This document shows, one piece after another, positions 17,644-27,394 of a stretch of DNA of 64,000 nt. The translations under genes were made by a program, and so were the position numbers. The DNA is from Bryobacterales bacterium (GTDB lineage Bacteria; Acidobacteriota; Terriglobia; Bryobacterales; UBA6623): positions 1-64,000 of the forward strand of contig JAPOOG010000129.1 of NCBI GenBank assembly GCA_026713545.1, given 5' to 3'. The notes beneath the pieces were generated by a model, which saw nothing but the letters and a program-made list of their open reading frames with translations, was not told where the DNA came from and ran no database searches. The stretch's first letter is position 1; every line of letters starts with the position of its first letter.

Positions 17644-20583
17644 ATGCCCAGCGTTGATCAGGCTCTCTCTGACATTCCTTTCGATCGGCCTGCCGAAGCC
17701 CGGCGCTCGTTCGAACGGATCGCCGCGCGATCAACTTCGGAAGATTTGGACAGGCTCGCCAAGCTCCTGCGCGATTCTCCCGACCCCGACGCGGGCCTCT
17801 CGGGTGTCGATCGATTGACAATGGCCTCCGGCGAGACGGCTGATCTCTTCAGCGCCGAAAAACGACTCAGCGCCGCCATCCGCCTCTTCTCGCACAGCAG
17901 CTACCTTACGGAAACTCTTCTGCGGAGCCCCGAGTTGCTTTCTTGGTACCTCGATGACCCGCAGCAGCAGCGTCTTCGCAGCACGCCTGAGTTGCGGACT
18001 GAACTGGGTTGGCTTTCGCCGCTGGCGGATGAGGAATCCGTAGCCCTCACTTTGGCTCGCTTCAAACGAATGCAGCTCCTACGTATCGCCGCCCGTGACG
18101 TGCTTGACTCGGCGATGTTGCCCGAGGTCGCCTTGGAGCTTTCCAATCTTGCGGACAGCATCCTCCAGGGCGCTTTGGAATATATGGTCCAGAAGATGAC
18201 TGCCCGTTTCGGTCGGCCGCTCTCGCCTGCCGATCACGGGCCTATCGAGTCCGAGATCGTTGTTCTCGCTCTCGGCAAGCACGGCGGCCGCGAACTGAAT
18301 TACAGCTCGGACATCGACCTGATGTTCCTCTTTACCGATGAAGGGGAGACGTCGGGGCCGATTGTCATCACCAATAAAGAGTTCTTTACCCAGGTGGCGA
18401 ATGGTTTGACGGATCTGGTTTCCCGTATCACGCCCGAAGGAATCTGCTATCGGGTTGACCTGCGCCTGCGTCCTGAAGGGAGCGTCGGAGAAGTTGTGGT
18501 TCCTCTTCGCAGCGCCATCGACTACTACCACCGGCGCGCCCGTGATTGGGAACTGCAGATGCTGATCAAGGCGCGTCCCGCCGCCGGCTCGGCCGCTCTC
18601 GGAACGTTGTTTCTCGACTCTGTTCGGCCCTTGATCTACCAGACTTCGACAGACTTCTCGATGATCGAACGCATCTCCGAGACTCGGGACCGCATTCAGG
18701 AAAAGCTCCGCAGACGCTCGCGAGGAGGGACGGACGTCAAGCTTGCCCGCGGAGGGATTCGCGACATTGAGTTTATGGTGCAGTGCCTGCAGCGGCTTCA
18801 TGGCGGACGTGACGCTTGGCTCAGAAGCAGCGGCACACTCTTTGCTCTTCACCGGCTCCTCGAAAAAGGCTATCTCTCGATGCCCGATTACGCACAACTC
18901 TCCGCGGCCTACCAGTTCCTCCGCATCCTCGAGCATCGATTGCAACTCGAAGATAATCGTCAGACTCATACGCTTCCTCGCGGCGCCCGCAAGCGTGAAG
19001 TTCTCTCGAACAAGATGCGTGATTTGATCTCGCCGCACATGAGCCGGGAATCGATGGAGTTGCAGATGCGGCTCCATTTCGATCAGGTCACTGAGATTTA
19101 TGAGCGTGTCATCCATTCCCAGGAGCCGACTGCGATCGATTCACCCTTGTTGCACCAACCAGTGGACGAAAGTGAGGACCTGCCTGTGCTGGCGCCTCCA
19201 ATCCTGCATAAGCAGATTCTCGACGTCGAGAGGCATGCACCCGCCCTCGCCGAGGCCGTCCGCTCACTGCCGATCCTTTGGGGAAGCAGGCGCATGGAGC
19301 TTCTGTTGAACAGGCTCGTTTCGATGCCTTCGCTGTGTGCCGAAATCGAAAATTCGAAACCGCTGCTTGCGTGTGTGGCCGACCTGTTTGAACACAGCCC
19401 ATATCTGGCGGAACACTTGATCTCTCGTCCCGAAGACATCAAACGCCTGAAAGCTGTCGCGGAATCTCCTTCTGAGGAAAACCCTTCTTTGTTTGATCAC
19501 GCCAAGGCAGAGGTCCGTGAAGAGTTGGAGGCCCAAAGCGGCCTGAGCGGGAAATCCGATTGCCTGAGACGCTTCTACCGCCATGAAATGTTGCGCATTC
19601 TGGCTGGCAGCATCTATGGCCGCCGCCCCATTTTCCATTCCCTGGGAGACACAAGCCGCCTCGCCGACTGGGTCATCCAATCCGCCTATCGCCTTGCCGT
19701 CGACGAAGTGTTCCCAAACGCACCCCCCGCGCCCGAAGACCCTTCCATGCAGGTCATTGCCATGGGACGCCTGGGAATGAGGGAGTTCGATTTGGGATCG
19801 GACGCCGACATTGTCTTCTTCTTGGATGACGGCGCCGCAGGCGATCACGACCGCTGGACGCAAGTCGCCGAACGGCTCATCGAGATCATCTCGACCTACA
19901 CCCGCGAGGGCTTTATCTTCGCCGTCGATACCCGTTTAAGGCCCATGGGCCGAGACGGAGAATTGGTGCAGATTGCCTCTCGTTATAAGCGCTACTTCGC
20001 GGAAATCGCCGAGCCTTGGGAAGCCGTCACCTACATGAAAGCCCGCACCGTTGCCGGTAACATCCCCCGTGGTACCAAGTCGCTCAACGAGCTGCAGGAT
20101 ATCGGTTGGCATCGCTGGGGGATGGATACGGAACTCGCCCGCCTGCTGGTCGAAATGCGGGAACGCATCGAACGGGAGCAGGGTGCTTCTCACCCGATCA
20201 AATCCGGCCCCGGAGGCTATTACGATCTTGATTTCATCCTGATGTATCTTCGATTGAAAGCCGCAGGTGTCTTCTTCGAGTCCTTGAACACTCCGGAACG
20301 GATCGCCGTCATCCATTCCACCGGGGGCTTGGATGCGGCCGAAGCTGAGGAATTCTACGCCAACGCCGTCTTCTTTCGCGCCGTTGACCACGCTTGCCGC
20401 GTCATGACCGGCCACTCCACGAGCAGGATCCCCACCGACCGAGCTCATCGCGCTATTGTCCAGGAGTTGCTTGCGCGCTGGAGCCAGACTCCGGCGGACG
20501 GCAAGTCGCTGCCGGAACTGATCTACGAGGTGCAGCTCAAGACGCGCCGCTTGTTCGGGAAAATTCTCCGGCATGGCCGCTGA
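17644..20583 (+). CDS. glnE: Glutamine synthetase adenylyltransferase / adenylyl-removing enzyme
   Basis: This large cytosolic enzyme of about 979 residues adenylylates and de-adenylylates glutamine synthetase in response to nitrogen status. Two nucleotidyltransferase cores are visible: LGKHGGRELNYSSDIDLMFLF in the first half and MGRLGMREFDLGSDADIVFFL in the second, each with the G-S-D.D pattern. Regulatory helical regions lie between and after them. The ATG at 17644 (MPSVDQAL) is preferred because the upstream 60 codons look unlike the family, but the frame stays open to 17461. No glnA, glnB or glnD is nearby. Confidence 0.92.
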   Translation: MPSVDQALSDIPFDRPAEARRSFERIAARSTSEDLDRLAKLLRDSPDPDAGLSGVDRLTMASGETADLFSAEKRLSAAIRLFSHSSYLTETLLRSPELLSWYLDDPQQQRLRSTPELRTELGWLSPLADEESVALTLARFKRMQLLRIAARDVLDSAMLPEVALELSNLADSILQGALEYMVQKMTARFGRPLSPADHGPIESEIVVLALGKHGGRELNYSSDIDLMFLFTDEGETSGPIVITNKEFFTQVANGLTDLVSRITPEGICYRVDLRLRPEGSVGEVVVPLRSAIDYYHRRARDWELQMLIKARPAAGSAALGTLFLDSVRPLIYQTSTDFSMIERISETRDRIQEKLRRRSRGGTDVKLARGGIRDIEFMVQCLQRLHGGRDAWLRSSGTLFALHRLLEKGYLSMPDYAQLSAAYQFLRILEHRLQLEDNRQTHTLPRGARKREVLSNKMRDLISPHMSRESMELQMRLHFDQVTEIYERVIHSQEPTAIDSPLLHQPVDESEDLPVLAPPILHKQILDVERHAPALAEAVRSLPILWGSRRMELLLNRLVSMPSLCAEIENSKPLLACVADLFEHSPYLAEHLISRPEDIKRLKAVAESPSEENPSLFDHAKAEVREELEAQSGLSGKSDCLRRFYRHEMLRILAGSIYGRRPIFHSLGDTSRLADWVIQSAYRLAVDEVFPNAPPAPEDPSMQVIAMGRLGMREFDLGSDADIVFFLDDGAAGDHDRWTQVAERLIEIISTYTREGFIFAVDTRLRPMGRDGELVQIASRYKRYFAEIAEPWEAVTYMKARTVAGNIPRGTKSLNELQDIGWHRWGMDTELARLLVEMRERIEREQGASHPIKSGPGGYYDLDFILMYLRLKAAGVFFESLNTPERIAVIHSTGGLDAAEAEEFYANAVFFRAVDHACRVMTGHSTSRIPTDRAHRAIVQELLARWSQTPADGKSLPELIYEVQLKTRRLFGKILRHGR

Positions 20584-20760
20584 AGCCCGTCCTAGCAGAC
20601 GAAAAAATTCGCCATCAACCGGGAGATGTAGTCTCTCGAATGAGAAGGCCCCGACGAGAGGAGCCGACTGATCTGCGGTCACCGTCTTTCCCTGACATCC
20701 TCAACGGAGCGTTTGGCGGAAGTCGAGCAAATCGGGCGGCTACGGTAGGAGCGGTCTACG

Positions 20761-21507
20761 CTACCTGCCGCGGGGCTCAGCCTCGGGACCGTCTGCAACG
20801 GACTTCACGAGTACGGCGGTCACGTTGTCAGGCGCCCCTTTCGACAAGGTCGCTTTGATCAGTGCTGCGCAGCGTGATTGAAGCGAGCCTGGTTGCTCCA
20901 GAATCTCGATCAGTGCTTTCTCTCCAGTGACGCCGTGCAATCCATCGGAGCACAGCAGCAAAGTATCCCCGGGAAGAAAATCGATCTCTTGCGCCGCCAC
21001 CTCGAGATGATCTTCGGTGCCGACCGCCTTGGTCAGCACGTGGCGGTAGGGATGAACGCGAAGCTGTTCCTCTGAAAGACCCAGTTCCCTGCCGATGTCG
21101 TTTACCCAGGAATCATCGGTCGTTACGCAAAACAACTCTCCACCCGTCCACAAGTAGCAGCGGCTGTCGCCGACGTTGACCAGAAAGGCTTTCGAGGACC
21201 GCGCCAGAACGGCGACGAGGGTCGTTCCCATGCCTTCGTATTCCGGGTTCTGCCCGGCTTCTCGGCGGATGTTGTCGTTGGCTAGCCGGACCGCTCTTTC
21301 GAGCGAATCAGCGGTTGCGTCTGGCCCATGTTGGGCTGTTTCGGCTGTCAATGTTTCGATCGCGATGCGCGACGCCGTTTCTCCCGCTTGCGCGCCGCCC
21401 ATGCCGTCCGCGACCGCGAAGAGGCCCTGCTCGGGGTTCGCAACAAAACAATCTTCGTTGTGGGACCGAACCAGTCCGACATCAGACATGCCGTAGCAAT
21501 CAATCAT
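20761..21507 (-). CDS. PP2C-family Ser/Thr protein phosphatase
   Basis: This 248-residue metal-dependent phosphatase is of the Stp1/PrpC type and usually counteracts Hanks-type kinases. Motifs in order are RSHNEDC, VADGMGG, NVGDSRCY, CSDGLHG and GAPDNVT, covering the metal-binding Asp residues and the Arg/His N-terminal site. No transmembrane segment is seen and the length is typical of stand-alone bacterial PP2C enzymes. No kinase gene is in the window. The 177-bp gap before it (20584-20760) shows nothing recognisable. Confidence 0.94.
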   Translation of the reverse strand: MIDCYGMSDVGLVRSHNEDCFVANPEQGLFAVADGMGGAQAGETASRIAIETLTAETAQHGPDATADSLERAVRLANDNIRREAGQNPEYEGMGTTLVAVLARSSKAFLVNVGDSRCYLWTGGELFCVTTDDSWVNDIGRELGLSEEQLRVHPYRHVLTKAVGTEDHLEVAAQEIDFLPGDTLLLCSDGLHGVTGEKALIEILEQPGSLQSRCAALIKATLSKGAPDNVTAVLVKSVADGPEAEPRGR

Positions 21508-21599
21508 GGTTTCGACCGTGGACGGCGACCGGAACTTGGAGCGGCGCAGGAATGATCATCCGTTATTCTTGCTGATCACATGCCCAAGAGCACTGCCCT

Positions 21600-21646
21600 G
21601 AAACATCCTCCTGATCAAGCGGCGTCGACACCGCTCCGGATGTTTC
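21600..21646. other. Strong stem-loop upstream of the PP2C gene
   Basis: GAAACATCC (21600-21608) pairs perfectly with GGATGTTTC (21638-21646). Inside the loop AGCGG can pair with CCGCT, forming an extended two-part stem. It lies about 90 bp upstream of the minus-strand PP2C start and 40 bp before a family A repeat. It is not followed by a T-tract in either direction, and its role is unknown. Confidence 0.5.
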
Positions 21647-21685
21647 CCGCTTGTATGATCCGCACGCGGGCGGAGAAAAAACTAA

Positions 21686-21905
21686 CCTGCATGTCTCACC
21701 ACGCGGCGAGAAGAAGTGCGTGAGAAAGACGTCATGACGATGCGCGCGCCGCTTGGCGCGCGGAGGTGTAGCGGCCATATTGCCTCCTTCGGCCCTCGGC
21801 TCAAGAAACATGAAACACGAATCACGGCCTGTAAGGTTTTTCAAGAAACACGAGACACGGCCTTTTCCTCGCGTGCTTCGGCCATCAGGCGGTGAGACAT
21901 GCAGG
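21686..21905 (+). repeat. Family A element, composite copy A4 carrying heptamer (family B) tracts
   Basis: The left end is CCTGCATGTCTCACCAC and the right end GCGGTGAGACATGCAGG. The middle of the standard element is replaced by CCTCCTTCGGCCCT and two short tracts of a 7-bp unit (AGAAACA, TGAAACA, CGAATCA at 21804-21824; AGAAACA, CGAGACA at 21844-21857), each followed by CGGCC. The flanks are CTAA and TCAC. Together with the hairpin at 21600, this accounts for the non-coding stretch 21508-22062; nothing else is seen there. Confidence 0.85.
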
Positions 21906-22062
21906 TCACGTTCGACGCATGGAATGAACGGCCCCGGTAGGGGGAAGCGGCCTACGGTCGTCGATCGGCACTGTTGCAGAAGCACAGCATAGTTTGCCAT
22001 ACAGTCGACCCGGCGCATGCGCCCCATCACGGCTTGCTGATCGAGACTGCGACATCTTTCTC

Positions 22063-23004
22063 TTATGCCGTATCGGATGCGCTCGTGACACGGGCTGCAT
22101 GTCCGCCCACCGTCAGCGAACGATCAGGCCCGGATGCATCCCGGCGAACGATGCTGAATCCCAGACACGCGCCCATCCTCGGCGAGAAAACCGGGCTTGT
22201 GAGTGTTCCGATCTCGTGGCCTTCCGCCAGTACAGCCGACCCGGAAGACGGGGGCACTGCCGTATCGATCTCCACCCGCACGAGTTGCCGCCTTACCTTT
22301 CCCCGCGCGCGTACCCGTTCGACGATCTCCTGGCCCAGATAACAGCCCTTTGCAAACGAAACCGGGCCCATTTGCCCGGACTCCTGCGGAAGGGTCGTAT
22401 CGAAGAAGTCTTGCGTATGCCTGACAACTCCATTTTCCACTCGCACCGCCTGGGCATCCTCGGGTGAGGCGGGAGCCACGCCCGCCGCTTCCAGCCTCCG
22501 GATCAATTCGCTTTCCTCTCCAGCCTCCGCGAGAAGCCAACAACCCGGCTGACCCGTCGCCGAGGTTGCCACGACCGTCACTCCGCTGGAGGCTAGATGG
22601 TGCTCACCCGACTCTGGCGCCGCTCCGACCTGCTTCGCGACGATCGCCGTTGCCTGCGGGCCTTCAACTGCCACCGCCGCCATCGAGTCCGTCACGTCTT
22701 CGAGAGTGACGTCGTCCATGATGATGTACTTCTCGAGATGCTCGGCGAGGCTCTGCCGGGTTTCGGGTTCCGTGTCCAGAAGAGTCGAATCTTCGAACGC
22801 CCAAATCCGCGTGTCAGCCAGGATGTGGCCGTGAGCATTGAGAAAGTACGCCCTCACTCCTTCTCCGGGCTTGAGATCCTCCACGGCGTTGCTCGACATC
22901 GCGTGCAATAGCCTCAGACGGTCCTCGCCGGTCGCTCGAATCCGACCGCGCCGGGGAAGACCGATCCACGCGGCGCCTTCGCGCAGCGCCTGATAACTTG
23001 ACAT
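22063..23004 (-). CDS. ygfZ: YgfZ/GcvT-type folate-binding protein
   Basis: This 313-residue protein is of the YgfZ family, a tetrahydrofolate-binding factor that helps maintain certain Fe-S enzymes such as MiaB-type radical SAM proteins. The diagnostic motif KGCYLGQEIVERVRARGKVRRQL is at about residues 222-244, including the conserved Cys. The N-terminal half has the GcvT-like fold (GLPRRGRIRATGEDRLRLLHAMSSNAVEDL). It starts 2 bp after the stop of the small membrane protein gene on the same strand, so the two are an operon. Confidence 0.9.
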   Translation of the reverse strand: MSSYQALREGAAWIGLPRRGRIRATGEDRLRLLHAMSSNAVEDLKPGEGVRAYFLNAHGHILADTRIWAFEDSTLLDTEPETRQSLAEHLEKYIIMDDVTLEDVTDSMAAVAVEGPQATAIVAKQVGAAPESGEHHLASSGVTVVATSATGQPGCWLLAEAGEESELIRRLEAAGVAPASPEDAQAVRVENGVVRHTQDFFDTTLPQESGQMGPVSFAKGCYLGQEIVERVRARGKVRRQLVRVEIDTAVPPSSGSAVLAEGHEIGTLTSPVFSPRMGACLGFSIVRRDASGPDRSLTVGGHAARVTSASDTA

Positions 23005-23006
23005 CG

Positions 23007-23438
23007 CTAGCTGTGCAGGGTTCGCAGGTATGCGCCGAGAAGCAGGATCATCAGCCCTGAGATGAATGCTCCGAATGCAAGGCGCGGACGTTTGGCGTCC
23101 TTTTTGGGGTCGCCGCTTGGCGGGGTCGATAACACGAACAGCATCGCGAACACGTGGAGAGCAAGAAGAAACTTCACCCCGAACGCCATGTGGTAGGCCG
23201 TGTTAACTCCCGAAGATACGACTTGGTAGAAGTTGTAGCTTCCTGATACGACCAACAACACGATCGACGTTAACGCCCAAGGCTTCAACTGCGCCGCGAT
23301 TCCCTCGCGGAGCTTGGCTTGCTCATCTTCGCCCAGTGCGTTCGTCGCCGGATAAAGAACGAAACGGGAGTACGCGAAACCGCCCACTACGATTGCGGCC
23401 GCAAGAATATGACTCCAACGTAAAATGACGTCGATCAT
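23007..23438 (-). CDS. Small four-helix membrane protein (CopD/HemJ-like)
   Basis: This 143-residue hydrophobic protein has four predicted membrane helices. The first contains WSHILAAAIVVGGFAYSRF and the third has two histidines (YHMAFGVKFLLALHVFAM), a pattern seen in CopD-like and HemJ-like proteins that may bind haem or copper. Assignment to either family is uncertain. It is the upstream gene of a tight pair with ygfZ. A divergent MBL-fold gene starts about 80 bp away. Confidence 0.7.
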   Translation of the reverse strand: MIDVILRWSHILAAAIVVGGFAYSRFVLYPATNALGEDEQAKLREGIAAQLKPWALTSIVLLVVSGSYNFYQVVSSGVNTAYHMAFGVKFLLALHVFAMLFVLSTPPSGDPKKDAKRPRLAFGAFISGLMILLLGAYLRTLHS

Positions 23439-23521
23439 GGCGAAACCTCAAGTCGTCCCCGATGGGTGGGCGAATAACGAACGAACAGGGTAGCTCGAAG
23501 GGACTTGATATTATACCGGCA

Positions 23522-24154
23522 ATGATTCACGAAGTACTGCCGGTAGGGCCGTTGCAGTGCAACTGTTCAATCCTCGGAGACGAAGACACACGAACGGCGC
23601 TCGTCGTTGACCCCGGTGATGAGTTGGAGAAGCTCCAGAAGATTCTCGACCGCCATCAACTCAAAGTCGAAGGCATCATCATCACCCATGCCCATGCTGA
23701 CCATGTGGGAGCTGCTGCCGAACTTCGCCGCCGCACCGGCGCGCCCGTCTACATGAATGAGAACGACCTGTGGATACGGGATTACCTGGACGTTCAGGCC
23801 GCGCTGCTGAACATGAGGCCGTCCGAGAAACCCGAAATTGATGTCATGGTCCGCGACGCTGACACCGTGAAGCTCGCCGACACCAACCTCATTGTGCTTC
23901 ACACTCCCGGTCACACACAGGGCAGCATCAGCCTCCACCTCCCATCCGAGGAAAAGTTGATCGCCGGAGATACTCTGTTTCGTGACAGCATCGGACGCAC
24001 TGACTTGCCGGGTGGCGACTCGCGTGCCATTCTCGTCTCCATTCGCGACAAGCTCCTCACTCTCCACGACGAGACGATTGTCATCCCCGGCCACGGCCCA
24101 GAGACCACCATCGGTCATGAACGCGAATTCAACTATTTCCTGAAGGACCTCTGA
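23522..24154 (+). CDS. MBL-fold hydrolase, glyoxalase II-like
   Basis: This 210-residue metallo-beta-lactamase-fold protein resembles hydroxyacylglutathione hydrolases and related thioesterases. The zinc motif HAHADHVGAA is near residue 57, then HTPGHTQGSISL, the bridging Asp in GDTLFRDSIGRTDLPGGD and the late IPGHGPET. The ATG at 23522 (MIHEVLPVGPLQCNCSIL) matches the normal family start, and the 20-codon open extension upstream is not needed. The substrate could be a glutathione or other thiol ester. Confidence 0.9.
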   Translation: MIHEVLPVGPLQCNCSILGDEDTRTALVVDPGDELEKLQKILDRHQLKVEGIIITHAHADHVGAAAELRRRTGAPVYMNENDLWIRDYLDVQAALLNMRPSEKPEIDVMVRDADTVKLADTNLIVLHTPGHTQGSISLHLPSEEKLIAGDTLFRDSIGRTDLPGGDSRAILVSIRDKLLTLHDETIVIPGHGPETTIGHEREFNYFLKDL

Positions 24155-24461
24155 TCAAAAGTTTTACTTTCCGGTGTCGGCCTTCGTCTGGAGGCGACGT
24201 CGGAGAAAATGAAGTGGGAGGTTACGAGATGATGGTGGATAAGCCTCAATGGAGCACCCTCCGGCGACCGTTCTGCCGGTCGCGGCCGAGTGTCGGAATC
24301 TGAAGTTTGTGTTTGGAAACGATTCAGGTTCACTCAGTGTGCCCGGGGATTGCTAGCAATACGCCTCGGCGCATTCCTTCCCGGCGGTCTCGAACCTTGT
24401 TGAACGCCCGATGGGATATGCTGTATTCGGTGGGTTTGTTGGCGGCGACTCCCCCAACGGC
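24155..24461. other. Intergenic region before the TonB-dependent protein gene
   Basis: No gene is recognisable in these 307 bp. A 7-bp stem GCGACCG (24264-24270) / CGGTCGC (24277-24283) with a 6-nt loop lies in the middle. It has no T-tract. The start of the downstream gene could lie at 24411 inside this stretch. Confidence 0.5.
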
Positions 24462-27224
24462 ATGAGTAAAGCGTACGTGCGTCTCGTTTGGGTCGTCGTG
24501 CTTCTCCTGGGAGCAAAGTCGCTTCTTGCTGAGGGCAGGGAACTCCCCTTGGCTGGTCAGACGGCCAACTCGAGCGGCAGCAACACCGGCAGCCGCTCCG
24601 TGGCCGGTACGGATGACATCCCGAAAGCCGGACCCGAAGCGAATGCGGCCCCCGGTTCTCCCTCCACCGTACCTGCCGGAGAACCGAAAGAGTCCGCTTC
24701 AAGAGATCGTACGGACCTCAACCTTCTCGGAGACGTGGATACGAGCTCCGGCGAAAGCCGCCGCAATGAGAACGTCCAAATCACGCTGATTGACAACAAC
24801 GTTCTCAAGGAATTGAACCGCCGTATGGGGATCACGGCGACCGTTGTAAAGGCGTTCGAGGTAGAACGCGGCTATTTTGGAGCGGAATTCGGAGGCCCCC
24901 CGACATCTTTGTTGCATTTGGATGATTCGAAGGTTTCCCGTGTACGCGGCACTCTTTACGAGTCCCACAACAACAGTATCTTTTCGGCGCGTTCCTTCTT
25001 CCAGGTTGGTGATGTCAAACCGGCGCGGACGAACGACTACGGCTTTCAATTCGGAGTGCCCCTCTGGAACGGTGGTGACATCTTCTTCGACGGCAGCCGG
25101 CAGAGCATCCGCGGCAACGTCAACGGCAACGTCCTGGTCCTGGCGCCCCATGAGAGGGTGCCGCTCGCTCGGGATCCGGCGACGCGAGCGTTCGTTCAGC
25201 GGATTATCGGCGCCTTCCCCGCTGAGCTTCCCAACCGCACCGACATCGACTCTCGAGCTCTCAACACCAACGCCTCGCAGGTGATCGACAACGATGCGAT
25301 CGGAGCGCGCCTCGATCAAGCCTGGAAGGAGAAAGACCGGCTTTCTTTTGGATACAACTTCAAGACCCAAGAAGTAGACGCGTTTCAACTCGTGGATGGG
25401 CAGAACCCCGATACCACGACGCGATCGCATGATGCTCGCGTCACTTGGAACCACGCCTGGTCCGCCGCAACAATGATGGACATCTCGGCGGGATTCAACC
25501 GGGTTACCTCGCTGATCGTTCCTGATGAATCCAATCTCGGCCCGATGATCTATACGTCGCGGATTTTGGAGACGATCGGCGCCAGCTCCAGCATTCCGAT
25601 CGATCGGGCTCAGAATCGATTCCGGTATGCCGGTCGCGTCAGACATACGCGGGGCCGGCACAATCTGACAGCAGGTTTTGACGTCTTGCGTGCGCAGGTG
25701 AACGGTGTCGAGAGTTCGTCCCACTTGGGGGTTTTTTCTTTCCGCAACGACTTCATGGACGAATCAGGCCAGGCGCGCGACGCCATCACGAATCTTCGCC
25801 TCGGCACTCCGAGTTACTACTTGCGCGGCCTGGGCAACACCCACCGAGGATTTCGCTACTGGGATCTTCAGTACTTTGTCGGCGATGACTGGCGGGTGAA
25901 CTCCGATCTGACTCTGCACTTCGGCATTCGCTATCAGCCGCTGACGAGTCCGGTCGAGGTCAATGGCCTGAGTGAACTTCCTTATGATTGCGACTGCAAC
26001 AACGTGGCTCCGAGATTCGGTTTCGCCTATCGCCTCGGTGACCAGTGGGGAGCGATTCGTGGAGCCTATGGGGTCCATTTCGGTGAAGTCTTCCCGGCGA
26101 CGTTCGGGCAGTCCCGGTTCAACCCACCGGGTAATCTCCGTCTGCGGCTTCCCGCTCCCGACCTGATCAACCCACTGGCGGGTGTGAACGTGGATCCCAC
26201 CGACCCGGACGCGAGAGCTTCATTGTTCGTCATCTCTCCCGACCTCGCGGTGCCGTACTCTTATCAGTACAACTTCAGTTGGGAATTGAGCCCGACGAGC
26301 CAGTGGACTCTTCAACTGGGTTACGTGGGAAGTCGCTCTCACCGCCTGGTCAGCATGTGGCCCACCAATCGAGCACATCCGGTCCCCGGGATTCCGCTTC
26401 TCACGAGCACGGTGAACCAGCGCCGGGGCAACCCCAAATACTTTGAGAACCGCACCATCCTCAACGGCTCACGAGCCTACTTCGACGCGGCGCGGATCAC
26501 CCTGACCGCCCGTCGCTGGCAAGGACTCAGTTTGGAAACCTCCTACTGGTTCAGCAAAGCCTTGGACCTGGGGGCAAACTACTCCAGCACGGGGGGTAGC
26601 AGAGACAGCTTTCGCGGACGCAGCCAATTCGAGTACGACGTGCACGGCGACGTCAAGGCCGTGAGCGACTTTCATCAATCGCATGCTTTCCTGGGGCGCT
26701 TGGGCTATCAGACTCCAGCTTTGACGGCAGCAAACGGCGTGCTGAAAAAGATGTTCGGAAGATGGGAGATGTTCTCCGTCGTCCTTCTCAAATCGGGCAC
26801 TCCTTTTTCCTTGTCGAGCGGTTCAGATGGCCCTGGTTTCGGTAACGTGGACGGCACGAGCGGTGACCGGGTCCATATCCTCGATCCCTCCATTCTCGGA
26901 CGCAGTATCAATCATCCTGATACCTCCACCGAACGACTCCCTCGCTCCGCCTTCGCCTTTATCCAACCCGGTGAGAGATCAGGCAACATCGGTCGAAATA
27001 CCTTCCGCAACGACGGTATCAGTAATGTCAACTTCGCGATCACGCGCAACTGGAAGGTCGCCGCGGAGAAAACCCTCTCCTTCCGGGCAGAGTCGATCAA
27101 CTTCTTCAATACGCCCCAGTTTGCCTCGCCCAGCTACCAGCTCACGGCGCCGAGCTTTGGTGAGATCACCAATACCCTCAACGACGGTCGAACGTTTCGG
27201 TTTCTGCTGCGCTTCTCTTTCTGA
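24462..27224 (+). CDS. TonB-dependent outer-membrane receptor, Oar-like
   Basis: This outer-membrane protein of about 920 residues ends in FRFLLRFSF, with the terminal aromatic typical of beta-barrel proteins. Residues 1-24 form a signal peptide (MSKAYVRLVWVVVLLLG...). A Ser/Pro/Gly-rich low-complexity linker follows to about residue 110. The barrel starts with a plug-like VQITLIDNNVLKELN and a series of alternating strands (YFVGDDWRVNSDLTLHFGIRYQP, FSWELSPTSQWTLQLGYVGSRSHRL, NWKVAAEKTLSFRAESINFFN). The last pattern is characteristic of Oar-like proteins abundant in Acidobacteria. The usual N-terminal carboxypeptidase-regulatory domain is missing. An earlier ATG at 24411 is possible. The substrate is unknown. 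Confidence 0.85.
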   Translation: MSKAYVRLVWVVVLLLGAKSLLAEGRELPLAGQTANSSGSNTGSRSVAGTDDIPKAGPEANAAPGSPSTVPAGEPKESASRDRTDLNLLGDVDTSSGESRRNENVQITLIDNNVLKELNRRMGITATVVKAFEVERGYFGAEFGGPPTSLLHLDDSKVSRVRGTLYESHNNSIFSARSFFQVGDVKPARTNDYGFQFGVPLWNGGDIFFDGSRQSIRGNVNGNVLVLAPHERVPLARDPATRAFVQRIIGAFPAELPNRTDIDSRALNTNASQVIDNDAIGARLDQAWKEKDRLSFGYNFKTQEVDAFQLVDGQNPDTTTRSHDARVTWNHAWSAATMMDISAGFNRVTSLIVPDESNLGPMIYTSRILETIGASSSIPIDRAQNRFRYAGRVRHTRGRHNLTAGFDVLRAQVNGVESSSHLGVFSFRNDFMDESGQARDAITNLRLGTPSYYLRGLGNTHRGFRYWDLQYFVGDDWRVNSDLTLHFGIRYQPLTSPVEVNGLSELPYDCDCNNVAPRFGFAYRLGDQWGAIRGAYGVHFGEVFPATFGQSRFNPPGNLRLRLPAPDLINPLAGVNVDPTDPDARASLFVISPDLAVPYSYQYNFSWELSPTSQWTLQLGYVGSRSHRLVSMWPTNRAHPVPGIPLLTSTVNQRRGNPKYFENRTILNGSRAYFDAARITLTARRWQGLSLETSYWFSKALDLGANYSSTGGSRDSFRGRSQFEYDVHGDVKAVSDFHQSHAFLGRLGYQTPALTAANGVLKKMFGRWEMFSVVLLKSGTPFSLSSGSDGPGFGNVDGTSGDRVHILDPSILGRSINHPDTSTERLPRSAFAFIQPGERSGNIGRNTFRNDGISNVNFAITRNWKVAAEKTLSFRAESINFFNTPQFASPSYQLTAPSFGEITNTLNDGRTFRFLLRFSF

Positions 27225-27281
27225 TCGCAGCGTTTGGGCGGGTCTCCTGTCCGCTTTCTTGTTCCTTCCTGCCTGTCCTGG

Positions 27282-27390
27282 CCTGTATTTCTCACCATCC
27301 GGCGGCCGAAGTGCGTGAGAGGGCCGTCAGGACCAGGCGCGAGCCGCTTGGCGCGCGAAGCTGTAGCCGGCCTGATCGCCTCCTTCGGCC
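27282..27390 (+). repeat. Family A element, left-end copy A5 in tandem with A6
   Basis: CCTGTATTTCTCACCATC starts the copy, followed by GAAGTGCGTGAGAGGGCCGTCAGGACCAGGCGCGAGCCGC split by small changes, and ending in the module CCTCCTTCGGCCCT also seen in copy A4. It has no right end of its own and runs straight into the CTAG that precedes copy A6, so it was truncated or joined with A6. Confidence 0.82.
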
Positions 27391-27394
27391 CTAG

